A DNA stretch of 25,750 nucleotides, taken from positions 1 through 25,750 of the IMG/VR virus record IMGVR_UViG_3300044618_000790; one strand, 5' to 3'. Positions 11,962-19,419 of this stretch are shown piece by piece. The position numbers and the translations under genes are program-made. The DNA is from a virus. The notes beneath the pieces are model-generated. The model was not told the origin of the DNA and searched no databases. It was given only the letters and a program-made list of their open reading frames with translations. Every line of letters starts with the position of its first letter. Position 1 is the first letter of the stretch.

Positions 11962-14640
11962 TTATTCGTCATTCTTTAGAATTTCATGTACATAATGCAC
12001 AAGAATAGCAGTTAGCGTTGCAATTCCAGCAATTCTCTGAGTTACCCCAGAAAGCGTAATGTAGACAACAAGGCTTCCTGCGAGGGTAAATGCCAATCCA
12101 GCAGTAATATCCCACATCTTTTTGCTAAAACCAAACCAATTAAACTTTTTCATTTCTTTACCCTCCCTTGTATAATACTTGTATATACTATTTTTTGCAA
12201 AATCTTCACCATCGTCTTCTCCTGGACCTGCAATTTCTCCAGAGAACCCGCCTTCTGATTCTTCTTCTTTTCTAGAACGACCTTCGGTTCCCCCAGAACT
12301 TCCAGAGCTTCCAGAACCACCAGACCCTCCCGAACCACCAGATCCACCAGATGAACCACCAGTGCTTCCTCCAGTAGATGCAGAGCCAACAGCTATTGCA
12401 GCTACTGCGGCTGTTGCAGCCAAGATTGATTTACGGGTTCCAACATCAATAGATGAACCTGTTGGGATGTAGTCATCAAACCCATCTCCATAGATGTCAA
12501 CTTCTTCCTCAAACGATTCCTTAATTTCAGCAGGAGCGTCAGTAAGCGCTGTTGCTAATTCTGTTTTCTGCTCTTCGGTAAATTGATCTGGCTCAATTGC
12601 AGCGAATACTTCCGCAATTTGTTCAATAGGAAGTTCTTCAAAGTTTCCATTTTCAATAACTGCAATCGCAGTATCTGGATCAATTGTCTCTTCACTGATT
12701 GCGTCAATGACATTTTCTAGTGCGTCAACTGATTCAATGTTTTCAATAACATCCAGAACCTCTTCTGCCGAAAGGCTGTCTAGGATTTCTGTCAACTGCT
12801 CCACAGATACTTCTTCAAAAACCTGATCTAGTTGCTCAACAGAAAGTGTGTCAATTAAATATATGACATCTTCCACAGAAGCGTTCATAATCTCGTCAAT
12901 GACTTGATCAACCTGCTCTTCCGTTAATACCTCTTCAGTTATAACAACTTCAAACTCTGGAATAAAAGTGTCTATAATTTCAGGTTCTATAATTTCGGTC
13001 TCTATGATTTCAAAGTCTGGCAGGCTGGTGTCCACTTCAACTTCTTCTAAAATTGAGTCTATGGGTTCAAACTCAGGTACCGTAATTGCTGGTTCCTCAA
13101 TTACCGTTTCAATCTCAGGTAGGGGCTCAGAGGGCTCTGGGAGCTCCACTGTTGTATTTATAGGTGGATATACAATGACAGGGGGCTCTGGTATATTTAT
13201 AAAAACTGTGGTGGTGGTGGTTGTAGACGCAGCGGGTTCAGATGTTGTTATGTCAATAACTTCTTGAGGACCATACAGGCAATTCCCAACCCCTTCCCCC
13301 ACACATGGAGATGTACCTGCTTGAATTTTAAATCGTACAGAGCCATAGCCAGTCTGTGAGGATGGGTTGATTGTGTAAGTAGTGTTTGCGCCATATGTCC
13401 AGACACCCCAGCCGCCAGACTCTACCCCGTTATTCAAATCATAAAAAAGAATGTTGTACATGTATGGCTGTGTATTGCTTGCATTCGGTGCATCCCAATT
13501 TAGAGTTACACTTCCATTTTCATTCGCTGTAGCTGTTAAATTTTGAATTGAATTAAAGTAGGGTGCAATACTGGTGGTCGTGGTGGTAGTTGTAGTAGTG
13601 GTTGTATTTGGAACTGTTGTTGTAGTGGTTGTGGTGGTTGTAGTGGTGGTTGTAGTGGTCGTGGTTGTAGTAGTCGCTTCTGTAGTAGTCGTTGGGGGGA
13701 GTGTTGGAGCAGTTTCGTTATTTGGCTCAACCCCGCCAAATGTTTCGCAAGATCCACCCTGAACACATTTCTGCGTTGAGCCTATTTCATCATCAACCAT
13801 CAACACTGGCGATAAACCTTGGTCATCTAAGTTAAATGATGTAAAACCAAGTTTGTATGTTCCTGATACAGAAACTTCATAAGTTGACACTTGCCAGCCA
13901 GTAGCACCGTAGGAGTTTGTTGAATAGTCTCCTGTGCCTGGATTTGTAAAACCAAGAAGTGCATATGATTGTTCAAAATTATTTACAGTTATAACTGGAG
14001 TAGATGCAACGGTGACAGGGACAAGTGAGGTAATTGAGCCATCATTAAATGGAACATAATCAGTTGCCATGTAGTTCCAAGACATTGTGTAAACTATTCC
14101 TGCGGTTAATTGAACTTCACGAGTAATCCATGCAGCATCGGTTGGATTGCCAGCACCAAAACCAGCAGCAGAAGCCTGTTGTGCAAGCATGGTTCTGATT
14201 GCAGAATTATTTGCTCCAGAAAGACCAACGGCATTAGTTGCTTGGTCAAATGTTTGCTGACCTCTTGGTTGTAGGGCAACAGCATAAGTCCCACCCTTTG
14301 GAGAAAAAGTCCAGCTACCAGCAGCGACTGCAGGAGCATAGTATGGATTTGGGCTGCCATTTGAAAGTGTTGGACTTCCCATCGCCCCATTTGCGCCATG
14401 AGTAAAAGTTCTTGAACCATTAAAGATTGTTACGCCAGTACCGTTCCCATTAATTGAAGACCCAAGGGTTCCTGTTTGTGATCCTCTTGACCAGCCAGTA
14501 AAGGTATTATCTTCAAATCCCGCATCTGGAATGGAGACAGGGTTTGCGTTTGCATATGGGGAAGAAACAAATATAGATACAAAAGATACAATTAACGCAG
14601 GGAGTATCGCCCAAGAGCCTTTACGAAAGTTAATGTTCAC
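11962..14640 (-). CDS. Large exported, membrane-anchored modular surface protein
   Basis: An 892-residue protein of unknown function, unlike anything else here. Residues 1-32 form a signal peptide (SWAILPALIVSFVSIFVSS, then ANA before Asn33). Residues 33-290 are a beta-rich ectodomain (PDAGFEDNTFTGWSRGSQTG). About 317-356 are two poly-Thr tracts. A fibronectin III-like domain (NLTATANENGSVTLNWDAP) follows at about 358-465. Then come a Pro/Glu-rich stretch, acidic helical repeats at about 575-720 (VEQLTEILDSLSAEEVLDVI), a Gly/Ser linker and two hydrophobic C-terminal segments (ITAGLAFTLAGSLVVYITLS). It starts with GTG, with a promoter placed for leaderless expression. It precedes the holins. 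A cell-surface role such as superinfection exclusion, or lysis assistance, is speculation. Confidence 0.82.
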   Translation of the reverse strand: MNINFRKGSWAILPALIVSFVSIFVSSPYANANPVSIPDAGFEDNTFTGWSRGSQTGTLGSSINGNGTGVTIFNGSRTFTHGANGAMGSPTLSNGSPNPYYAPAVAAGSWTFSPKGGTYAVALQPRGQQTFDQATNAVGLSGANNSAIRTMLAQQASAAGFGAGNPTDAAWITREVQLTAGIVYTMSWNYMATDYVPFNDGSITSLVPVTVASTPVITVNNFEQSYALLGFTNPGTGDYSTNSYGATGWQVSTYEVSVSGTYKLGFTSFNLDDQGLSPVLMVDDEIGSTQKCVQGGSCETFGGVEPNNETAPTLPPTTTTEATTTTTTTTTTTTTTTTTTTTVPNTTTTTTTTTTTSIAPYFNSIQNLTATANENGSVTLNWDAPNASNTQPYMYNILFYDLNNGVESGGWGVWTYGANTTYTINPSSQTGYGSVRFKIQAGTSPCVGEGVGNCLYGPQEVIDITTSEPAASTTTTTTVFINIPEPPVIVYPPINTTVELPEPSEPLPEIETVIEEPAITVPEFEPIDSILEEVEVDTSLPDFEIIETEIIEPEIIDTFIPEFEVVITEEVLTEEQVDQVIDEIMNASVEDVIYLIDTLSVEQLDQVFEEVSVEQLTEILDSLSAEEVLDVIENIESVDALENVIDAISEETIDPDTAIAVIENGNFEELPIEQIAEVFAAIEPDQFTEEQKTELATALTDAPAEIKESFEEEVDIYGDGFDDYIPTGSSIDVGTRKSILAATAAVAAIAVGSASTGGSTGGSSGGSGGSGGSGGSGSSGSSGGTEGRSRKEEESEGGFSGEIAGPGEDDGEDFAKNSIYKYYTREGKEMKKFNWFGFSKKMWDITAGLAFTLAGSLVVYITLSGVTQRIAGIATLTAILVHYVHEILKNDE
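13573..13692 (-). repeat. Poly-threonine codon tract
   Basis: Trinucleotide-like ACN codons encode two Thr-rich runs broken by EA and VPN. Codons mix ACT, ACC, ACA and ACG, so it is not a pure microsatellite, though slippage could still alter its length. Such tracts in exported proteins are often stiff, glycosylated stalks. Confidence 0.85.
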
Positions 14641-14646
14641 ATAAAG

Positions 14647-14676
14647 ATTATAACTTAGAAAAAGTTAATTTGACAA
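14647..14676 (-). promoter_or_regulatory. Sigma-70-type promoter, leaderless, before the large surface protein
   Basis: TTGTCA (14676-14671), 18 bases, TATAAT (14652-14647), then exactly six bases to the GTG at 14640. The expected transcription start falls on the start codon, and no Shine-Dalgarno sequence exists. It is the best promoter in the window and makes the surface protein and lysis genes a separate unit from the halogenase cassette. Confidence 0.75.
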
Positions 14677-14730
14677 AAGTTTTAAACCTATTAAATAGAA
14701 TAACGATAAATATAATACTGAACGGGCACA

Positions 14731-15021
14731 TTAAAACCACCACCAATATTTAATTATTGATGCAGAAGCAAGAAACACCCATGCGATATTAAACCAAATA
14801 ATGGTTGGCATAGTCTTAATTGTTGATGTCAGAATTAAAGCCAAACTTGACACAAGAGCAAATATATATAACCACCAAAACTGCACCCCAAACAACAGAC
14901 CTGGAAATATGATGGCGATCTTAGTCATAAAAGCCCAAGCTTCAACTATATTTGTCTTAGTCCAATATTCACGACTGCCCCATTTTTTTGAAACAGATTT
15001 AATGTCTTTAAAACTAAGCAT
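14731..15021 (-). CDS. Trp-rich small membrane protein at end of halogenase cassette
   Basis: A 96-residue protein with about three hydrophobic segments (about 28-46, 48-66 and 73-91) after a polar N-terminus (SFKDIKSVSKKWGSREYW). It has ten tryptophans (14, 20, 29, 49, 50, 76, 81, 93, 94, 95) and ends KYWWWF. Its ATG overlaps the stop of the 2OG-oxygenase-like gene (TAATG), so it belongs to the cassette. I recognise no family. Candidates are a membrane anchor for the enzymes, an exporter-like subunit, or a substrate; the Trp content next to a tryptophan-halogenase-like enzyme makes the last worth testing but is not evidence by itself. Confidence 0.72.
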   Translation of the reverse strand: MLSFKDIKSVSKKWGSREYWTKTNIVEAWAFMTKIAIIFPGLLFGVQFWWLYIFALVSSLALILTSTIKTMPTIIWFNIAWVFLASASIIKYWWWF

Positions 15022-15752
15022 TAGATAACAATCAACTCTAACTGATCTTCTTGATTCATTTCTATTGAAGTTGGATTTCCAACAATATCAAAGTCAACTA
15101 AATTATTTTTTATTTGATCAATTTGATTATATTTTGAAAGAACAATATCAAATGAAAGAGTTACTCTTTCAGAATCTCCATTGTGGATACTACTTCCGTG
15201 AGGAATGAATGATGGGAACAAGGTTAGCAATCCTGGTTCATTTTCTGATTCATACCCCTTGCTTGGGAGAAATGGGTTGTAGAATTTAGTAACCGTACCC
15301 TCACTAGCAAGGACAAGATTCCCTGATAGATGAGTCCAGGGTCCATGAGCATGGTTATGTATATTTATATTTTGCCCTTTCCTCATGACATTTGCCCAGC
15401 AAAGTATTTTTACATCAAATCTTTCCACTCCAAGAGCTTCTATATAGGCAATATACATTTGATGAATACATTGTTTTACAAGCGCAATTTCTGGTTCATC
15501 CCATCTAAATACATTGTAAGAGCAGAATCTTACAGTTAAGCTATCTTTGCCAAGAGAACTACCTTCATCACTATAACCAGCAGTATCTAGAGCTGGTATC
15601 TCGTCAATAATCAACTGCTCTTTGCTTAAAATAATATCTGCCAATCTTTGTGCAAGACCTGGGGGAATTATGAAGTCCTCGGCTAAACTAAACTTCCATT
15701 CAGGGGCAAGAGGGCTTTTTTTTTCATTATTTTTTGATGTAAGAATTCTCAT
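15021..15752 (-). CDS. 2OG-Fe(II) oxygenase-like protein (2OG-FeII_Oxy_5 type)
   Basis: A 243-residue protein with a double-stranded beta-helix signature: GQNINIHNHAHGPWTHLSG (127-144), then GLLTLFPSFIPHGSSIHNGD with distal H185, and ERVTLSFDIVL with R196 as the likely 2OG-binding Arg. This matches the general pattern of the putative 2OG-FeII_Oxy_5 family, often found in cyanophages and marine bacteria. The proximal site offers H132, H134 and H136 but no HxD acid, so the iron ligands are uncertain. Without the acid, hydroxylation is not assured; in some Fe/2OG halogenases halide takes that place, but I would not claim this here. It is coupled by TAATG to the halogenase gene upstream. Confidence 0.75.
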   Translation of the reverse strand: MRILTSKNNEKKSPLAPEWKFSLAEDFIIPPGLAQRLADIILSKEQLIIDEIPALDTAGYSDEGSSLGKDSLTVRFCSYNVFRWDEPEIALVKQCIHQMYIAYIEALGVERFDVKILCWANVMRKGQNINIHNHAHGPWTHLSGNLVLASEGTVTKFYNPFLPSKGYESENEPGLLTLFPSFIPHGSSIHNGDSERVTLSFDIVLSKYNQIDQIKNNLVDFDIVGNPTSIEMNQEDQLELIVI

Positions 15753-17254
15753 TATACTCCTAAAAACTCATTATGAGTAATACAAATATTTTCAAGACTA
15801 GATGTTTTTTCTAAATAATTGCTATACATGCTAATGAATTCGGGTGTGAATAGACCATTGTAAAGCATTTCTTGTTGTATTGTAGATTTATCTATATAAC
15901 CAACACCCATTAAAATAGCAATATAACCATACAAACCAAACATTGAAACATTGTTTATATCATCATATGAAATAATATTTTGTTTACATTTTTCTAAAAG
16001 AAGATCCACACCTTCTGTTGGGCGATATTCTTTTTTATAATTTTTCCAAAAATCATTATTTTTTTTATCTGTTAAATAATGTATGTATATAAAATCAATA
16101 ATCTCTTTATTGCTCTCAACAAAAAAATTGTTATAAAGATCTATATTGTATTTATTTATATTTTTAACAAAGTTTCTATTTGACAAAATTTTCTTTAAAT
16201 ATCTTGCTGTTCCTAGTAAAGATGTTGCTTCTAATGGTTCAACAAATCCGCTTGATAAACCAATAGCGGCGCAATTATTGATCCATGACTTTTCATAGTA
16301 CCCAGCTTCAAAATTAAATGTATTTACAATCTCAACATCAGTATTAAAATATTTGTCAATTTCATCTTTAGCTTCATCTTTACTAATATATTCATTGTTA
16401 AAAACATAGCCAGCACCAACTCTTGTTTGTGTTGGTATATTCCACATCCACCCATAATCCATCGCTATGGCTTCCGTGTATGGTTTTATTTCATTCTTAT
16501 TTTTTAAGAAAAATGCCATTGCGGAGTTCATTGGTAAATGCTCTTTATATGATATCCACTTTGCCTTATAAAAAGAGCCAATAATTAATCTCTTAAAACC
16601 ACTGCAATCAAAAACAAAATCGCAATCATAATTAGTATTATTATTGCAAGATAATGACTGTATGAATCCATCACTATCTGTATTTATTTTTTGAACAATT
16701 GCATCAACATGATTAACACCTCTTGATATTGCAACTTTTTTTAAAAACTCAGCCAGCTTTCTTGCGTTGAAATGAACAGCGAAACTAGATATAGATCGGC
16801 TACCATTCACATCCGTTGGTGGTTTATTAAACGGAACCATATTTTTTTCACTCAATCTTCCAACCCAATCAATTCTCTTAAAAGAATTATTTTGGTAGAA
16901 GTCAAAAAGCATTAAATCAAGTGAGTTAGTTCCTGTAAAATTAGAGAAGGGTTTAACTGAATCAATGGCTAAATCACCTATTGGTTTAAATGTATAGTAA
17001 TAATCCTGACTTGACCAATTAGTAAATTTGATACCATTTTTAATTGTTGCATCACAATTTTTAATCAAATCTAATACTGATATTCCTAAAAATTGCATTA
17101 AATCAACAACGCCTGGAACAGTACCTTCGCCCGCTCCAAGAATACCAATCTCTTCACTTTCAATAACGGTAACATCAGATTCGGGGTGCATCCTTTTGCA
17201 ATACAATGCCGATAGCCAACCAGCAGTTCCTCCACCAACAACAATAAATTTCAT
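15752..17254 (-). CDS. Flavin-dependent tryptophan-halogenase-like enzyme
   Basis: A 500-residue protein of the tryptophan halogenase family (PrnA and RebH have about 530-540 residues), which use FADH2, O2 and halide to halogenate an aromatic substrate. Visible motifs are the FAD-binding GGGTAG at 7-12, ESEEIGILGAGEG at 32-44, ATIKNGIKFTNW with K72 at the place of the catalytic Lys, DCSG near 216, WMWNIP at 269-274 (the WxWxIP family signature), and SGFVEPLEATS at 335-345 with E342. The residue after E342 is Ala where PrnA has Ser. A cyanophage member, VirX1, is a working halogenase. A separate flavin reductase is normally needed and none is in view. The start overlaps the upstream gene by four bases. 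The DNA is markedly AT-rich. Confidence 0.92.
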   Translation of the reverse strand: MKFIVVGGGTAGWLSALYCKRMHPESDVTVIESEEIGILGAGEGTVPGVVDLMQFLGISVLDLIKNCDATIKNGIKFTNWSSQDYYYTFKPIGDLAIDSVKPFSNFTGTNSLDLMLFDFYQNNSFKRIDWVGRLSEKNMVPFNKPPTDVNGSRSISSFAVHFNARKLAEFLKKVAISRGVNHVDAIVQKINTDSDGFIQSLSCNNNTNYDCDFVFDCSGFKRLIIGSFYKAKWISYKEHLPMNSAMAFFLKNKNEIKPYTEAIAMDYGWMWNIPTQTRVGAGYVFNNEYISKDEAKDEIDKYFNTDVEIVNTFNFEAGYYEKSWINNCAAIGLSSGFVEPLEATSLLGTARYLKKILSNRNFVKNINKYNIDLYNNFFVESNKEIIDFIYIHYLTDKKNNDFWKNYKKEYRPTEGVDLLLEKCKQNIISYDDINNVSMFGLYGYIAILMGVGYIDKSTIQQEMLYNGLFTPEFISMYSNYLEKTSSLENICITHNEFLGV

Positions 17255-18000
17255 TGATCTATTAAATTGTTCTTAATTTCTTTAAGAACAATTTCTCTCA
17301 TTGAAGATTCTTTGAAATATTGATATCTTGGTAATAATTTTGACCATTTTCTAAGTATCTTGAAATTAATTAGTGTTGTTGCAATATTAAACAATTTTGG
17401 TGTCATTGAATATCTTTTGAGCACAACCTCTTTATCAGTATGAAATTCCCAATACATCAATGGATCTCCCTCTGGCACATGTAATTTATTATTATCGGAC
17501 CAAAGATTGAACTCAGCCATTAGCGGTCTATACCATCTTCCAATGTCAAACTGACCTGGCACAATAGCGCCATACTTCAAATGCTCGGCTTTATGAAAAA
17601 ATGGCGATGTCATTGAGACTTCCAGACTTTCTTCTGCAAATAGACCGAACGCCATTTGATATTCAACTAAGTATTGATTCCTAAGCGTTGGTGCATGAGG
17701 CATATATGCGGGAGTATTTGTATTTCTTGTATTTACATATCGGATATCTGGATATCCGTCATCATTTATAAAAACCTCAATTTCGGTTTCTGCAACATTT
17801 TTGATAACATATGTTCGCTTAAGTTTTTCAGACACAGCGGGGCAATTCATGAAGTTTGCAAATTCATCTTTTGGTTCAAAGTTTTTAATTAGATCTCTAT
17901 AGACATTTTCTGGTTTTCTATATAAAACATCTAGGTTAATATCTTTTTTAGGATCCCACCAAGGGCACCAATAAACCACTATTTGATTATTTTTTTTCAT
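17251..18000 (-). CDS. Unknown protein A of the halogenase cassette
   Basis: A 249-residue protein, MKKNNQIVVYWCPWWDPKKD at the start, with CPAVSEKLKRTYVIKN near 53-68, a beta-hairpin-like TEIEVFINDDGYPDIRYVNT, and HVPEGDPLMYWEFHTDKEVV near 174-193. It ends in basic helices. I recognise no characterised family. It lines up in layout with the 264-residue neighbour: Cys-Pro start, 'I-x-V-x-I-x-x-DG' turn, 'VS' strand, then '(I/V)PEG(T/D)P' and a charged strand, so the two are probably distant paralogues with one beta-rich (perhaps cupin-like) domain each. It overlaps the halogenase start by four bases, arguing for matched amounts of the two proteins. Confidence 0.75.
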   Translation of the reverse strand: MKKNNQIVVYWCPWWDPKKDINLDVLYRKPENVYRDLIKNFEPKDEFANFMNCPAVSEKLKRTYVIKNVAETEIEVFINDDGYPDIRYVNTRNTNTPAYMPHAPTLRNQYLVEYQMAFGLFAEESLEVSMTSPFFHKAEHLKYGAIVPGQFDIGRWYRPLMAEFNLWSDNNKLHVPEGDPLMYWEFHTDKEVVLKRYSMTPKLFNIATTLINFKILRKWSKLLPRYQYFKESSMREIVLKEIKNNLIDQ

Positions 18001-18005
18001 AAGAA

Positions 18006-18800
18006 TTAATCATATCTCTTCTTATGCCATAGATATCTAGTGTATCCACTTGTGAAATACTTTCTGAGAATAGAGCTCTTTTTCATAACTTCATACAAAT
18101 CATACTTTTCTAACTCATATTTCCAATTTCTTCTTACCATTGGAACAAGTTGATACATCGGTGTCCCTTCTGGGATTAAGAATTCGGTATATTCTTTTTT
18201 GATATAAAAAGGGATTGTTCCTTGACCACTTACATATCCGTAATCAGCATCCACGATTCCAGACAGTGTAACGAACGGAAGGTCATAGCGGTTTGCAGGG
18301 TGTTGAAACATTATTGAGACATCCTTTGGGGTATCCGCAACCCAGTTCTCCATCCAAACAAACTCAATAGGATGATAACCATCTGGCATTTTCTGAATAG
18401 GAACACCTTTGGGATATTGCCTTGTTCTTATCATTTCCGTTCCTGGAATTCTTAACGGAGAGTTTGTTGTAACAATATGATTACCATCTTTATCATAATC
18501 TATTGTTACATAAATATCAGCCCAAGTTGATTGAATATATCCACCCGTCATTGCATCATAATAAGGCATACATCTTTTTACAGTCGTATTCAAACCTGGG
18601 GCTGCTGTCATGTAATCTGGCTTATCAGTAAGAAATTGAGGTATTACCTTATACCACTCTGGGATAAAATCCCTTGCTGGTCTTGGAGGAACCTGAGCAG
18701 ATTCTGCTGAAGCGGTTACTGGGATAAACTTAATGAGATTTTTTTTCTTATCTCTTTTTCTTTCATAAGCCTTATCTCTTTTATAAAAATCTTTTGTCAT
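18006..18800 (-). CDS. Unknown protein B of the halogenase cassette
   Basis: A 264-residue protein with a basic start (DKAYERKRDKKKNLIKFIPV), a Pro-rich PPRPARDFIPEWYKVIP (about 38-54), TVKRCMPYYDAMTGGYI (about 73-89), TPKDVSIMFQHPANRYDLPF, LSGIVDADYG and FLIPEGTPMYQLVPMVRRNW (about 208-227). Proteins with this 'RPC/RCMP... IPxGTPxxQ' style occur as uncharacterised phage and bacterial proteins near oxygenases. It overlaps the PKHD oxygenase stop by four bases and shares layout with unknown protein A. No catalytic motif is evident. A substrate carrier, or an oxidoreductase of a jelly-roll fold, is possible; both are guesses. Confidence 0.75.
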   Translation of the reverse strand: MTKDFYKRDKAYERKRDKKKNLIKFIPVTASAESAQVPPRPARDFIPEWYKVIPQFLTDKPDYMTAAPGLNTTVKRCMPYYDAMTGGYIQSTWADIYVTIDYDKDGNHIVTTNSPLRIPGTEMIRTRQYPKGVPIQKMPDGYHPIEFVWMENWVADTPKDVSIMFQHPANRYDLPFVTLSGIVDADYGYVSGQGTIPFYIKKEYTEFLIPEGTPMYQLVPMVRRNWKYELEKYDLYEVMKKSSILRKYFTSGYTRYLWHKKRYD

Positions 18801-19417
18801 TTAAATCTTGGTCCTTCCATCCACACAACTAAACTTCTCCGTACACCATCTGTTACAGGAGTAACACGATGCATTGCAAAAGAAGGAAAAAATATCGCAC
18901 TACCTTTTGTTTGCTTTATCACATACTCAGGCTCACCCTCTGGCATAATACCCAATTCAAAACTACCGCCCTCGTAGGAATCTTCATCTGACAGAAATAC
19001 CGAAACAGATAGCTTTCTTGTTAAAGAAACAGCATCCCCTTCGCCCTCTTTATTTGTTTGCATGTCATAATGCCATGCATAATGATTATGCCGATTATTG
19101 TACTCTGCGTATTGAATTTTTTCAAAACCCCAAATATCATAATTAAAATAATTATTATTTACATAATCAGTCACTTCTTTTATTCTTTCAAATATTAAAC
19201 CATTCTCTTCTTTCGGGAAAAGAAAAGTGGATTGAGATCTACGAACATAGTGATCAACATTGTCCATCACCCCAAGTGATGAATCTTGCAGTCTTTCATT
19301 TTTTGAAACATATTCAATAATATCGTCACATTCCTGATTGGAAAAGATATTATCTAAAACAATAAATGGTCTACTTAGACTGTAATGCCTGTTGTGATTA
19401 ATTACAATATTTCCCAT
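18797..19417 (-). CDS. 2OG-Fe(II) oxygenase, prolyl-4-hydroxylase (PKHD) type
   Basis: A 206-residue enzyme that should use Fe(II), 2-oxoglutarate and O2 to hydroxylate a protein or small-molecule substrate. The facial triad is clear: H116 and D118 in AWHYDMQ, and H183 in SFAMHRVTPV, with R193 ten residues later for 2OG. The EGGSFELG turn at 149-156, KGSAIFFPSF at 171-180 and the WMEGPRFK end are typical of PKHD-type hydroxylases such as PiuC-like proteins. Length matches the family. A Shine-Dalgarno-like AGGAATAGG lies just before the ATG. It is the first recognisable enzyme of the cassette. Substrate unknown; cyanophages carry relatives. Confidence 0.92.
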   Translation of the reverse strand: MGNIVINHNRHYSLSRPFIVLDNIFSNQECDDIIEYVSKNERLQDSSLGVMDNVDHYVRRSQSTFLFPKEENGLIFERIKEVTDYVNNNYFNYDIWGFEKIQYAEYNNRHNHYAWHYDMQTNKEGEGDAVSLTRKLSVSVFLSDEDSYEGGSFELGIMPEGEPEYVIKQTKGSAIFFPSFAMHRVTPVTDGVRRSLVVWMEGPRFK

Positions 19418-19419
19418 TT

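Noticed and set aside
13574-13762. Plus-strand open frame made almost only of valine
   Set aside because: It is the complement of the poly-Thr codons.
14641-14730. Terminator of the halogenase cassette
   Set aside because: No GC-rich stem followed by a T run is present; the interval holds the promoter of the next gene.
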